Assembly: GCA_950097015.1 (NCBI GenBank)
Contig: CATNEN010000007.1
Coordinates: 8,118,501 to 8,182,500, forward strand
Length of the DNA: 64,000 bases
Direction of reading: 5' to 3'
From: Macrostomum hystrix
Taxonomy: Eukaryota > Platyhelminthes > Macrostomidae
Below, in pieces: positions 1-15,046 of the stretch. Each line of letters opens with the position of its first letter. Within the stretch, counting starts at the first letter, position 1. Below the pieces are notes generated by a model, which saw only the letters and a list, made by a program, of their open reading frames with translations, did no database searches and was not told the origin of the DNA. The position numbers and the translations under genes are program-made.

Positions 1-1058
1 GTAATTCAATAAACTTAACTATAGACCATGTGCCATAATCATGTGTTCAATGTCCAATTAACTTTTTTAGACAGCTGAAGCAACTAAGCAAGGCTTCAAA
101 ATATAATCAAACATCACACAGGGTATTATTCAGCTATAAAGTTTGAAATTAATACCTATATAATTTCTGCTGTGCCTTGGCTCTTTTAAAAGTAAATTCA
201 TAGTAAACTTGATGAATAGTGTATTATGTTATTAATGTATAATTTAGCTCAACTTCTAAATCAGGCTGTTCTAAATAGTTTTTTATAATCTATAGCCTTA
301 TTTTTAGAGTAGCTAGTCAAAAGTTAAACAAATATAAAATAGTTAAAATAATCAAGCAGAACAGTAAAGTACTTTCCAATTGATGATATAGATAAATTGA
401 TATTTTAAGAAAATGTAGTGCTATTTAAACTCCTACTGAATGTGTTTGCGTTGTGTGGCTTAGATCATGGCCTTGAAGGGAGCCAATATTCCTCAAACAC
501 TATGTTGTGGGACTCTGGATTGCTAGTGTCTTGGAAATGCAACACATTGACTCAATTTTAGAAATCTACAGACCAGAATTGCTTACTGGCTGTTTCATTA
601 AATTTTTATAAATAGCTTAAGTTCAATTTCAAATAGCTTTTTTGAATCTAGTTTAACTGCAGAATTTAATAAAGCATGGCAATTAAAATTCATAGTTTAA
701 TACGAGTACTTGCCTGGCTATACCAAGCAAGTACACCTTATATGTACTATAGCTGAGTACTACATCTGATTATTATATAAGAATTTGGCTAAATTAGCCT
801 ACAGATAATTTTGTGTCCTAGTATCACAGTAGCATGTTGCAGGATTTTGATTATGAAAACTGTTATTTGTTTGCATATCTTTCGAAGCAACTTACATTCT
901 CTCTGTCCACTAAGATATGCATTCTCTGTGATTTTTCCAGTGCTATGGATGCCCTGATTGGCTGCAAAGTAATCACTTTGTACAGCTGCAACAGCTGACA
1001 CACTGCTCAGCACTAGTTAACTAGAATCGGAATTAGTTTAGGACTCAATCTACCCACG
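1..1058. other. AT-rich flank upstream of SMG5
   Basis: No coding exon, RNA gene or array is visible here. The sequence is AT-rich and ends just before the first in-frame ATG of SMG5. The SMG5 promoter presumably lies in it, but I see no clear TATA box or other element that I would assign. Confidence 0.5.
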
Positions 1059-4000
1059 ATGGAGAAGGTGACCTACAGGGCAGTAGAGGAGTGCATAAGT
1101 CGGCTGGGCCGTCTCTACCAGCAGTCGGATGATCTGGAAGCCAGCCTGTTCTGCTCAGAAGCGGCTGTCCTGCGCCAACGCTTGAAGTCTGCCTTAGTCA
1201 AGGTGATCTTTTTAACTCCGGCGGACTTTGGCGCCAAAGGCGAAGAGCTGCTGTGGCGCAAAGTATTCTACGAGGTGCTGGCCTTCGTTAAGAAGCGCCG
1301 GCTGGCGGGCAGGCTGACCAGCCGCGTTGAAGCCCTGTACCGGGCGCACCTTCTCAGTGGCCTGGGCTTCTACCAGCAGCTGCTGTCGCGCATCCTGCTG
1401 GAACATCCCGTGACAGCAGCAGCTGGTGCTGGCAACAATCTCGAAGCTGTCGACTTTGCGCCGGCGCCAAAATCAGTCGAAATTGTCTCTGCTGACGGCG
1501 CCATCGCTGATTGGGCGCGCGGTGCAGTTCACAGGTGCCTGATGCACATTGGCGATCTCTATCGTTATCTGCGTGAATTTCAAGGCGAAGTGGCCCTGGC
1601 GCTGGTACAGCGCTACTATGGCGCTGCGGCCCGTTTCGAGCCGACAATCGGCCTGCCCTACAATCAGTTGGGCACGCTGGATGTTGGCAACTACTATAAC
1701 CTGACGGCTGTGTACTATTACCTCAGGTGAGTTTGCCATTAACATATGGACCTTTGTTCTCAGCATCCCAGGCACGAGGTTCCCCTTCATCACCTTGTGG
1801 AGCATCGGCAGCTACCATCGGCACCTTTAACAAAAGCAGCCATCTTTGAAATGCCGATCGATACCCCGACAAGAATCGTTGCATCTCATTGCATCGTTGC
1901 ATCTCGTGAATGCCGATGTTCTGTGATTATGGAAGTTGTTTCATAGGATAGAGCGGCAAATGGTTGGAGTTACAGAAAAAATGAAAATGCGGGTATTTGA
2001 AATACCTCCCTTGGTATTTCTACTGTTAACAATAACTTACAGAATTTCTTTATCAGGGCTAGCTCTAATGTTAGCTCGTGAGGCTAAAATCCCTTCTCAA
2101 AAAGAACCATCTCGAATTCAAATAATTATCCTATTAATCAGGTGCCTGGCCTGCGAGCAACCGTTCGATGGCTCGCGCCGCAACTTGGCCAAAATTCTGA
2201 TAAAGAATCAGCGCCGCTTCGATTCGCTGCCACCGCTGGCCGCACCAGCCAGCTCATCAACAACCGCGGCAGATCCCGGCCGGCCGCACAAGCCCGTGAA
2301 GCAGTTCGCGGTGCGCTTCCTTCACCTCATTGGCCGCCTGTTGCAGCCGCAGTATCTTCAACAGCACCGGCGCCAGAACCAGCGCCAGCAGGACGCCGAG
2401 TTGAACGCCCTCTGCCAGTCTGCTCTGACCAGCCTCTCCGCCTGCCTCTCGGGCTCCGACGAGGCGAGTAACTGCCTGGCCGTCCGCGCCTCCGAGGTCG
2501 ACCCGCTCCGGCCGCACCGGCTCGCCGACTCCGCCGTGCTGCAGGCCGCGCTGACCGCCGTGCTCTGTCTGGACGCCCTGTCCGCGGCCAACTCTCGTCA
2601 CTCGCATGCCTGCACCGCCTTCTGCCTAGGCATGTTTGCCTGCGTTCTTCAGTGCGCCCTGGCCCGCTGCAGGCACGCGCTATCAACGGCCGCCGCCGAG
2701 CTCTCCGGCGCCAGCGCCAGCGCCGAGGAGCCGCCCGTTGATGAGGGCAGCGAAGACGGGGGAGCTGAAGAAGAAATCGAAGAGTTGGCCGGAGAGGAGC
2801 AAGACGAAGAAGAGGAGGAAGAAATTGCCGGAGATTTTCCCGGCTTTTCGGCGCCTAGACGGCGCCAGCGCCAAAGACGCCCTCAGCGCCGGCGACGCCG
2901 CTCTGGCGATTCTTCGTCATCTTCATCGGGAGAGTCGAGCGACTGCCAGCTGGTGTTCGGCTACGGCGAGGAAGACGACGATGAGGATAACGGCAGAAAT
3001 GATAAGGGCCGGGCGGATAATGCTAGTGACAGCAGCGACACTGATTTGGTTGGTGAGGGCGAGGCTGTCGCGGCAGCACCTGCTAACAGCGTCTCTTCGA
3101 CCACAGACGGAGGCGGCGGATTGCCATCGTTTTGCTTCAGCTACGGAATTCCATCGGCGCTGACGTTTCGCGATGATGACGATTCCGCTGAGGCTTCCGG
3201 CGCAGCCGCAGCTTCCATGGATCAGCACATTGCTTCACTGCCGGCTTCGGGTCCAGCAATCGATGATGTCGACGCCGCCGGAGTCGGACAGGGCGGCAAT
3301 GAAGACGCAGCCGTTGCGAAGGCGGAGGCTGCTCAGCTGTTGCTGGGCCGAGTTCGCCTGATGCAGACTGTAAAACTGCTGCTGGACTGGATGCTATGCC
3401 AGCCGCATCTGCTTAGCCGGGTGGTTCAGGTCAGCTGAGCATGCACTTTACGCACTGATTTTTTAAAAGAACTTTTTTCTTACCTTCTTTTAACATGTTT
3501 TTTCATTTCGCTTTTGCTGCCATACCAGTCCTCCTGCCTGCCACTGTGGGACCACCTGGCCTCGTTGCTGAACCTCCTGCCGGCGCCCCCTGGCGAAGAC
3601 TGCGGCGTCCTCTGCCCGGAGCCGGAGCAGCAGGCAGCACTCCCGGAGGACGCTCATGCCCGCGGCCTTCGCCTGTTCCGTCCAGTGCAGCGTCACCTGG
3701 ATTTCGCCCGCACTCCGGCCGCCCCCGTCACCGGCCGGCTGGACGAGTCGCGCCTCCGCCTGGCCGCCATTCGCCGCTTCGGCTTCCTGGCCGTGCAGAA
3801 TGACCAGCTGGCCTTCGAGTACGACTCAGCTGGGCGGCAGTTTCTCGGGCCGAGCGCCGTGGTGCAGGCCAGCCGTGACGCTCAGATGCGCAACCTGGCC
3901 CAGCTGCGGCTCATTAACCAGGTGCAGCAGCTGGAAACCGCCGTTTCTATGGCGACTCCTTCAATTACGGTGAGCAAAGCAATGAATTGTTTATTTTAGA

Positions 4001-4795
4001 GGCTAAATAAATTATACTCAATTGGGCCAGATGTGCAGTCGACAGCACAGCCGCAGCTATTGCGCGGTGCAACTTGAAGACTGCATACGTCTTTTCGATT
4101 GGTCCATGGACTTGGTGGACACACCACCCTCAATTTCTCCAGCTAATACTGGTGCCCATTTAAAAGCTGGGTGAACTGAATCAATACAAAGTTAAGTGTG
4201 ATGCTTAAGGACACAAATTGTTGCAGTGAGTCTGGAATCGAACCCCCGACCTTTAAGTAGTGAGTCCGACGCTCTAACTACTGGGCTACAACCCCCTGCC
4301 CTCCTACAGCCCTCTAGAAGCTAAATTTAACTTATAACTAGATGCATGCCTTGAAAATATGTGTAAACTTTGTTGCCCTGTGGTTACAAATGCAGTAATT
4401 ACACTCTGTGTTTGCAGGCGTCTCATGTTGTGCCATCGCGGCAGTGCCTCACAGACGGCCTAGATAAGCTTCAGGCTCTGGTCCGCAGCCGACGCTGCGT
4501 CCTGGTGCTTCCCCGGAGCTCCATTGACCACCTGGACCGGCTGAAGCGCTCCAGCCAGGCCGCCCGCCGTGCCAGCCGCTACCTGGAGACCGAGCTGCAG
4601 TCGGGGCGCGGCCTAATCAATGCACACGATTATTCCACGCTTGTGGAATGCGCCAGCAACCTGTCTGCTGACACGGCGGTGTTCCTGGTGTGCCGCGGCG
4701 AGGCCCCGCCGCCAATCGACCTGCCGTTTCAGGTGCGCGAGCTGGACGAATTTGTCAGACAGGCGCTGACGCCCGCGCCTGGCCAGGCCGGCTGA
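1059..4795 (+). CDS. SMG5: SMG5-like nonsense-mediated decay factor, four exons
   Basis: SMG5 acts in nonsense-mediated mRNA decay. With SMG7 it binds phosphorylated UPF1 and promotes its dephosphorylation and decay of the target. Exons: 1059-1726, 2142-3429, 3529-3969 and 4418-4795. All joins keep frame, with GT donors and AG acceptors, giving 924 residues; from memory, human SMG5 is about 1016. Exon 1 encodes the 14-3-3-like/TPR region, with HRCLMHIGDLYRYL and the later GLPYNQLGTL, both typical of EST1/SMG5-7. Exon 2 continues the helical region, then a long acidic, Ser-rich, low-complexity linker like that of the family. Exon 3 has LWDHLASLLNLLP and a LPED segment resembling the human protein. 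Exon 4 is a PIN-like domain (VLVLPRSSIDHLDRLK) with few acidic active-site residues, as expected for SMG5, whose PIN domain is not an active nuclease. The start is the first ATG in frame. Intron 3 carries a SINE. Confidence 0.93.
4024..4297 (-). repeat. tRNA-derived SINE (family A) in SMG5 intron 3
   Basis: Read on the minus strand, it begins with a tRNA-like head. There is an A-box-like TAGCCCAGTAGTTAGAGCG and a B-box-like GGTTCGATTCC about 40 bases later. The body that follows contains the reverse complement of AAGGACACAAA and of AGCTGGGTGAACTG, a motif I associate with widespread animal SINE central domains. Related copies lie near 21640, 33757, 40832 and 51528. It is inside an intron and opposite to SMG5 transcription. 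Confidence 0.75.
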
Positions 4796-4892
4796 TTCTG
4801 TTGCAGTTTCGTCATTCATTTTACCTTATAATCAGGCAATTTTTTTTGTGATTGTATGAACTCTATCGCAACTGTGCTCTGTCTCACACTAG

Positions 4893-4898
4893 AATAAA
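4893..4898 (+). terminator. Poly(A) signal for SMG5
   Basis: A canonical AATAAA lies about 100 bases after the SMG5 stop codon, a usual distance for a short 3' UTR. Confidence 0.7.
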
Positions 4899-5056
4899 TT
4901 GTATAAAATCAAGGATTCGCATATTTCAAGTGGACTACTGTAGCTGTAAACTCCCATTGTTGGTGCTTTACATGCTTCGGATGTACTTTTAACCATACTT
5001 GATTCACATATTTGTTTTTTTTCTTCTTTTTTGTGTTGTTTTACTTTTGGTTGTTT

Positions 5057-6185
5057 TAGTCCATCAGCCGATATCCCCTAGAGGCGATTAGGTGTTAAAT
5101 CCCCTAGAGTCCATCAGTTGTTATCCTCTAGAGTCCATCAGGTCTATGCCCTAGAGTCCATCAGGTAATATCCTCTAGAGTCCATCAGGTCTATGCCCTA
5201 GAGTCCATCAGGTAATATCCTCTAGAGTCCATCAGGTCTATGCCCTAGAGTCCATCAGGTGATATCCTCTAGAGTCTATCAGGTCTATGCCCTAGAGTCC
5301 ATCAGGTGATATCCTCTAGAGCTTTTCAGCTGTTATCTAGAGTCCATCAGGTGTTATCCTCTAGAGTCCATCAGGTGTTATCCTCTAGAGTCCATCAGGT
5401 CTATGCCCTAGAGTCCATCAGGTGATATCCTCTAGAGTCCATCAGGTCTATGCCCTAGAGTCCATCAGGTGATATCCTCTAGAGTCCATCAGGTCTATGC
5501 CCTAGAGTCCATCAGGTGATATCCTCTAGAGTCCATCAGGTCTATGCCCTAGAGTCCATCAGGTGATATCCTCTAGAGTCCATCAGGTCTATGCCCTAGA
5601 GTCCATCAGGTGATATCCTCTAGAGTCCATCAGGTCTATGCCCTAGAGTCCATCAGGTGATATCCTCTAGAGCTTTTCAGCTGTTATCTAGAGTCCATCA
5701 GCTGTTATCCTCTAGAGTCCATCAGGTGTTATCCTCTAGAGTACATCAGGTGTTATCCCCTAGAGTCCATCAGGTGTTATCCTCTAGAGTCCATCAGGTG
5801 TTATCCCCTAGAGTCCATCAGGTGTTATCCCCTAGAGTCCATCAGGTGTTATCCCCTAGAGTCCATCAGGTGTTATCCTCTAGAGTCCATCAGGTGTTAT
5901 CCTCTAGAGTCCATCAGGTGTTATCCTCTAGAGTCCATCAGCTGTTATCCCCTAGAGTCCATCAGGTGTTATCCCCTAGAGTCCATCAGGTGTTATCCCC
6001 TAGAGTCCATCAGGTGTTATCCTCTAGAGTCCATCAGGTGTTATCCTCTAGAGTCCATCAGGTGTTATCCTCTAGAGTCCATCAGGTGTTATCCTCTAGA
6101 GTCCATCAGGTGTTATCCCCTAGAGTACATCAGGTGTTATCTCCTAGAGTCCATCATCTATTATCCTCTAGAGTCCATTAAGTTC
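5057..6185. repeat. Minisatellite, 23/24-bp unit
   Basis: About 48 tandem units share the core AGAGTCCATCAGGT, followed by either a GTTATCC(T/C)C or a CTATGCCC end. The left half alternates 24- and 23-bp variants as a two-unit higher-order repeat, and the right half is nearly all the 24-bp form. A short block with GCTTTTCAGCTG recurs at about 5320 and 5670, so a segment of the array was itself duplicated. It ends just before a 3' splice-site-like TTTCATTTCAG at 6192-6202 upstream of HSP10, so it may lie in a 5' UTR intron. Confidence 0.95.
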
Positions 6186-6261
6186 TCAACCTTTCATTTC
6201 AGCGCAAGCAGCTGCGTCAGCTAGTCATCCCAAGCCACTAAATAAAAATCCCAAAAGAGAA

Positions 6262-6579
6262 ATGTCCGCTATCCGATCCGCCGCCAGCAAGTTTCTGCCC
6301 CTGTTCGACCGTGTCCTCGTGCAGCGCTTTGAGCCCCAGCTAAAGAGCAAAGGCGGCGTCCTTCTGCCTGAGAAGTCCAAAGGCAAAGTGCTGGAGGCCA
6401 CTGTCATTGCCACCGGGCCTGGCCGAGTCTGCGAGCAGTCCGGCCAGCTGCACCCGGTCAGTGTGAAAGTCGGCGACAAGGTGCTGCTGCCCGAGTTCGG
6501 CGGCACGAAGGTCACGCTGGAAGAAGCCGACTACTTCCTGTTCCGCGACGGCGACATTCTAGGCAAGTTCGAGGCCTAG
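6262..6579 (+). CDS. HSPE1: Mitochondrial 10 kDa chaperonin (Hsp10/GroES)
   Basis: Hsp10 is the co-chaperonin that caps mitochondrial Hsp60 and helps fold imported proteins. The ORF is a single exon of 105 residues, the normal length for animal Hsp10. Family motifs in order are FLPLFDRVLVQRFEP at the N-terminus, the mobile loop KSKGGVLLPEKSKGKV, VKVGDKVLLPEFGGTKV, and the C-terminal YFLFRDGDILGKF. The ATG follows a short leader (AAAAGAGAAATGTCC). An AG that looks like an acceptor lies 60 bases upstream, so the 5' UTR is probably spliced, in cis or by a trans-spliced leader. Confidence 0.97.
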   Translation: MSAIRSAASKFLPLFDRVLVQRFEPQLKSKGGVLLPEKSKGKVLEATVIATGPGRVCEQSGQLHPVSVKVGDKVLLPEFGGTKVTLEEADYFLFRDGDILGKFEA

Positions 6580-7666
6580 GCTGACAGTTGATCTCGGCCC
6601 CTCATTGAGAATCCCCGCCCATCACTGCTAGGCGTCAGTGATCCCCTCTGACAGCCTCTGATTCATCTTTTAGCTACTTTTCATTGCCTACAATAGGTTG
6701 ACTGATAAAATAAGCACCTGTTAACACCTGCTTGAATCTATAACACCTTTAAGTGATTAGCGAAATCACAGCTATAGTGAAATTTACTTAACTTTCTATT
6801 TAGAAGTAGTATGTGTAGGTTCATGCGATTGATTTAACTCGATTTCATTGTCTACAACCGGTTCATCTGCTATCGCGTCTAGAATATTTTTGTTCCATCT
6901 GTGAGTTTTTTAACTGATGAAGAGCTGGCTGACTGAATAGCTTCAATGCATAATTATGCTAGCCCCAAATACACGAGCTACCACTGGCGTGTGACTTGCG
7001 GACTCTGATTTTAGTTGTTGCTGGCTTTTGCATTTTTTAGATACGAGAAATGACGCGTCATTCTCTGACGAATGCCACTGACTTTCTGTGATTTATTTTT
7101 CGACAAACACATTAAAGAGAGCATAGAATATAATTAGAATATAATGGTCATTGATCGAAATGTCTATGGGTAATAGCCTTTGGTTTGAGCTCTTCACCAA
7201 GAAATCATAGGTTCGAATCTCAGCAAATTGAAAACATTTCGCTGTCATTGTTTTAAAATCGTGTAGCTTGACCATAGACAAGTCGACTAATGAAGCCAAG
7301 TGGAAGTTAACCCAGCCATTGATAGCATTGCAAGACACGCTATTCGTCAGACCATTCATAGGCTTTTTGTGATTGATAGTCTTAGAAGGGCACTGGACAT
7401 TGTCACATCATTTGGTCTACCCGCAGCCAGCGAGAGGAAATTCTCCCCATTCCGCAGAGCATATATGGCAGAGCAGAATATATGCGCAATTTAGCAACTT
7501 CTGGTCCGCGCATTTATATACTCGTACTATTAGTTGAATATTTGCTCCCATAAAATGGGCCGATTCATTTCAGCTAGCTGTGAAATTGTTTCCACACAGA
7601 GCATTGATACTGTCCGTGTCCGGTCCTTATTTAGTTTGAGTCTAGTCTCAGTGTGCTTGAGAACAG
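6580..7666. other. Intergenic, HSP10 to ALDH9
   Basis: No convincing exon. Two repeat traces are present. A tRNA-like fragment at about 7165-7225 on the plus strand has a perfect B-box core GGTTCGAATC but no foldable cloverleaf. A short piece at about 7405-7465 (CCCGCAGCCAGCGAGAGG) resembles the SINE family B body. The remainder is unremarkable AT-rich sequence. Confidence 0.45.
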
Positions 7667-10749
<3,083 letters not shown>

Positions 10750-11750
10750 CCTGCTTCCGAAGCTAACTGCTGCTTTTAAAGGCGTTATTTTAGTTAGCCG
10801 CTTGTGCTACTACTAACAGTAAAGTAGTAAGAGTCCTAATTGATCCCGATGGTTATTTGATTGTTTTCTATCATCCATAATTTACCATTTTCTTCTATTC
10901 AATTATTCCATTGTACTGCAAATCTACAAAATCTAGAAGCTGCACCCAAACAGATTTTCGCATCTGTCGTTTCCTTCCTGACAATACACCCGGCCGAATA
11001 CTGTTTGCTAATGTGATGCAATTCATTCACTTATCCCATTTTGGGCCATTTCCAACTTGTCTGTTCTCAACTAACTCGTTCATTTAATATGAGGGGATGC
11101 TAGTTTTGGGATTTTCTTGGCACAATTCGATTGAAAATAAATCCTCAAAAACTGAACTCAACGAGCGAAAGATTTATTAATCGCTTTCCAATTTTCTGGG
11201 GGAAGTTAAAGGGAATTTTCGAATCTGTCAAGACAATGAAAGCCATGAAATCTCCCACTGCGGAGTGGGAAAACTTTGACTCGCACCCTCCCTCCCCAAT
11301 TGACATTCCGATCCTCTTTCTATTCACGCGTATGTCCCCAGTTCCCAAATCTTCGCCTCCACCATGGGAATCATTTGAGGCTGGGCTGGGAAATTTCCCA
11401 CGCAGCTTTCTCCTCCCACTCTCACCCCCATCTTCCTAAGCCAAACTTACACATTTTCTCGTGTCCCGCTCAGGGGAATGCCGTGTTGAAGCCGTCAGCA
11501 GAGAGTGCGGCACGTGGGAACGGGACCTGACCGGGTGCTGAGCCATGGGAAAATGGTACCTATGAACCAGCAAACCGGCCCGGCCTCAGCTGTCAGGTTT
11601 TGTGGTGGAAACTGGCTTGGCGCGATATGGCGCGTTTTCACAATATGGCTAATTAGAAAGTTAAGCCAGTTCATCATTTAGTATTTTAAATCTGCGACAA
11701 AAACGAGTATTCGTTTTATTCCGAAACTATAAGACTCTAAATCTAGGACT
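10750..11750. other. Intergenic, no gene seen
   Basis: Sequence after the ALDH9 stop. It contains no array, no SINE head and no ORF with family resemblance. The short ORFs near 11131-11530 look like chance reading frames. Confidence 0.45.
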
Positions 11751-11759
11751 AGATTTACT

Positions 11760-12810
11760 CAGATCCAAAATCTACAATCATCCTATTCCTAATCCTAGAT
11801 TCATCCGATTCCAAATCCTAGATTCATCCGATTCCTAATCCTAGATTCATCCGATTCCTAATCCTAGATTCATCCGATTCCTAATCCTAGATTCATCCGA
11901 TTCCAAATCCTAGATTCATCCGATTCCTAATCCTAGATTCAGTCCGATTCCTAATCCTGGATTTAGTCCGATTCCTAATCCTGGATTTAGTCCGATTCCA
12001 AATCCTAGATTTAGTCTGATTCCAGAACCTAATTTGTCTGATTCCAGAACCTAATTTGTCTGATTCCAGAACCTAATTTGTCTGATTCCAGAACCTAATT
12101 TCTCTGATTCCAGAACCTAATTAGTCTGATTCCAGAACCTAATTTGTCTGATTCCAGAACCTAATTTGTCTGATTCCAGAACCTAATTTGTCTGATTCCA
12201 GAACCTAATTTCTCTGATTCCAGAACCTAATTTGTCTGATTCCAGAACCTAATTAGTCTGATTCCAGAACCTAATTTGTCTGATTCCAGAACCTAATTTG
12301 TCTGATTCCAGAACCTAATTTGTCTGATTCCAGAACCTAATTTGTCTGATTCCAGAACCTAATTTGTCTGATTCCAGAACCTAATTTGGTCTGATTCCAG
12401 AACCTAATTTGTCTGATTCCAGAACCTTATTTGTTGTGATTCCAGAACCTAATTTGGTCTGATTCCAGAACCTAATTTGGTCTGATTCCAGAACCTAATT
12501 TGTCTGATTCCAGAACCTAATTTGTCTGATTCCAGAACCTAATTTGTCTGATTCCAGAACCTAATTTGGTCTGATTCCAGAACCTAATTTGTCTGATTCC
12601 AGAACCTAATTTGGTCTGATTCCAGAACCTAATTTGTCTGATTCCAGAACCTAATTTGGTCTGATTGCAGAACCTAATTTGGTCTGATTCCAGAACCTAA
12701 TTTGTCTGATTCCAGAACCTAATTTGGTCATGATTCCAGAACCTAATTTGGTCTGATTCCAGAACCTAATTTGGTCATGATTCCAGAACCTAATTTGGTC
12801 ATGATTCATG
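11760..12810. repeat. Minisatellite, 22/23-bp units
   Basis: Two related blocks are joined. At about 11765-12000 the unit resembles GATTCCTAATCCTAGATTCA (23-24 bp). From about 12010 to 12810 it is CTGATTCCAGAACCTAATTT plus 2-3 bases (22-23 bp, about 36 units). A few units carry an extra G or a CA, giving length variants. There is no gene on either strand. Confidence 0.95.
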
Positions 12811-13535
12811 AGCGATAATTCGTCCAGTTCCTGAGAAGCAAGTAGTCCGATTCTAGGACTTTGAAGACCATGAAGTTGAGTTGTCTGCAGTCCCAAGCCT
12901 ACTGGATCTGTGAGGTGAAACTCGAGACACTGTCTGCCTGGCGCCTTAGAATAGAAATTCGTGACTGCAGCGGTGAGAGAGGAGGCAGAGAGAGGCCCTT
13001 GTGTGCCGACCAGTGGCGTGGGAACTGGCCCGCCGCTGCTGTGAACCTGCCGCGCTTTCGGTTCCCTCCTGTGCTGCTGCTGCTGCTGCTGCTGCCGCAA
13101 GGGGCAGAATAAGAGTCAAACTGACTTAGCACATTGTATACAGCTGCAAGCGAAAATGCAAATTTTATTATGAAAGAAGAAAATAACGGGGCCAACCTCA
13201 CAGCACAGTCGGACCTCCGCCATGACAAATATTGCGCTGCAAAATCTAATTGCTTTGGAGGACAAAGAGACAAAGGAGACTGTCTGCTTTACCCCGCCTT
13301 GTTTCGTGTGCGGGTGGAAGCGAACCCTGTGTCACCATCGCCAGCCCAGACAAAGACTTTCAGAATTTCCTATTTAATAAATTTTTGAATTGATGGAAAG
13401 AAATCTTTTGAAAACTAAAAGTGCCAGTCTTTGTTCTGTGGAGAACATCCAGTGCAGAGTTCTACGGAGCAGCGATCCAGGCACTTGGGCGCTGATTCAC
13501 CCTGCTCAGCCTGTCCTTCCACCGACTTCTTCACT
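12811..13535. other. Intergenic with a short CTG run
   Basis: No supported exon. A CTG/GCTGCTGCTG trinucleotide run lies at about 13071-13095. Reading frames across this run are low-complexity and not taken as genes. Confidence 0.4.
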
Positions 13536-13539
13536 GGAA

Positions 13540-13705
13540 CAGACAGGAGAGAAGGCTTGCTGTGGCCTACCCCCATTGCACAGTGAGAGTGTACACTTCC
13601 TGACCATGAAAAAGGCAGGGCAGATGTACACAACTGTGTGCGTTCGCTGCCTGCGTGAGTGTGTGCTCAGGATTTAGCAAAATGAGCAGAATTGCCGCCT
13701 CGCTG
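13540..13705 (+). repeat. SINE family B fragment, plus orientation
   Basis: This stretch matches the reverse complement of the family B copies at 48945, 51673 and 54290. It has GTGTACACTTCCTGACC, GGGCAGATGTACAC, GAGTGTGTGCTCAGGA and GCAGAATTGCCGCCTCGCTGG in the same order. The tRNA head is missing or very diverged, so the copy is truncated. Confidence 0.65.
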
Positions 13706-14584
13706 GCTCCAAGAGAACTGGTGTTTTTTTAAACAATAGATGTCACTTTCAAATTGCGGTTTAATTCCCACAAAACTGCTTTCCGAGAAGGAAATACATT
13801 TCTCTTTTCTTTCCTGTCATTCATTTGAGCAGGTAAGTCCAGATATCCTAATTTAGTCAACTTTTCCCACGCAGATCTTGGCCTTGTTTCCCACGGAGCT
13901 GCAGGAGGGATGTCGTGCTCGGAGACCGGACCAACTGATAAAGCGCAGACACTTGAGTTGTTAATGCAATGCAAATATGCTAGCACATGTGACCTCTCCG
14001 GCGGGGGTGGGTGACCAAAACAGTTCGTGGGAATTCTCGGAAGAATTTTTTTCAAGTTGCAAGTTATTTTAGCTGTGTTGTTTCAAGTTCATTGTACTAC
14101 TTCCTTGCATGTTTGAGAGCATTTCAAAAAACAACTTTAATTTTGCCCCATTCCACTTACACAGGTAGTACATTTGGCCCGATGCTGCTCTGCCACTCAC
14201 CCCATGACACCAGTTATATGGAAGTGACACTAAACACTTTGAAGAGACACCTTATCTGGAAACGGCACTGCCACTGACATCAGGGGCTCTAGTTTCTATG
14301 CTATAGAACTCCATGAACAAGGGGTTGTCTTAAGACATTTTCTCACGGCCAAGCACGTTGCTTTGGCGGCCCTAACCAATGAGACACTGGCTTTAGAAGG
14401 GCGGGAGGTCCCCAGGGGTGACGCACGCAGCAAGGGGGGGGCCAAAAAAGGCCAATGAAAGCGGTCATTTGTAATCGGCACTGACTCGCCACCCCTCCGC
14501 CTTGTCTTTCAATAGTTAATTCGCTCCTCTGTCACAGTCGCATTGAATTCAGCCACTCACCTTGGCCAGACTTTGACAAGCTCC
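13706..14584. other. Intergenic upstream of the ankyrin ORF
   Basis: No exon or array is recognised. The sequence becomes GC-rich shortly before the ATG at 14585. Confidence 0.4.
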
Positions 14585-14998
14585 ATGATGGCTTCAACAG
14601 TGTCGGCGTCTGAGACAACGCAGGGCGGCACGTCGCCAGCCCAGCAGCTGCTGAAGGCGGTGCGCTTCGGCGACGCGGCCGCCGCTCGGCGACTGCTCCG
14701 ACGGCCTGATTTTCCGCGTCACCTGCTGGACACGGAGGCCGACGCCGAGACCGGGGCCCCGGCGCTGCTCCTGGCCTGCCAATCTGGCCGACTGGACCTA
14801 CTGCTGCTGCTGCTGCGGCATGGTGCCAGCGTCCGCGCCTGCGACAGATTCGGCTGGGACGCCCTGAACACGGCCTGCTGGCATCATCACTGTCACCTGC
14901 TGCCGCCGCTGCTGGCGCGCCTGCGGGCCGACGCGAACGCCGTCGGACAAAACGCAGATCTGCAGCGTCGGCGACGGCTGGAGAGGCGCTACGCCTGA
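14585..14998 (+). CDS. Small ankyrin-repeat protein
   Basis: The ORF of 137 residues starts at a tandem ATGATG and has the same GC-rich coding style as neighbouring genes. Residues about 20-110 fit two to three ankyrin repeats: AQQLLKAVRFGDAAAARRLL, then GAPALLLACQSGRLDLLLLL followed by LRHGASVRACDRFGWDALN. The tail is Arg-rich (LQRRRRLERRYA). Ankyrin repeats bind other proteins, and the partner cannot be read from the sequence. No splice donor was needed to end the ORF, but a longer gene with missed exons cannot be excluded. A 1.6-kb array begins about 50 bases after the stop. Confidence 0.65.
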   Translation: MMASTVSASETTQGGTSPAQQLLKAVRFGDAAAARRLLRRPDFPRHLLDTEADAETGAPALLLACQSGRLDLLLLLLRHGASVRACDRFGWDALNTACWHHHCHLLPPLLARLRADANAVGQNADLQRRRRLERRYA

Positions 14999-15046
14999 TC
15001 AGCGGCTTGACTGAACTCACTGCTGACAGCATAACTGCTGAGTCCG

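Noticed and set aside
2257-2686. Minus-strand ORFs across SMG5 exon 2
   Set aside because: They are shadows of the GC-rich SMG5 reading frame and have no domain of their own.
4213-4297. tRNA gene on the minus strand
   Set aside because: A and B boxes are clear, but the acceptor and anticodon stems do not pair well and the body continues as a SINE present in several copies.
5657-6181. 174-codon ORF of VHQVLS repeats
   Set aside because: It is only the minisatellite read in one frame because the unit is 24 bp. It has no upstream exon, domain or composition of a gene.
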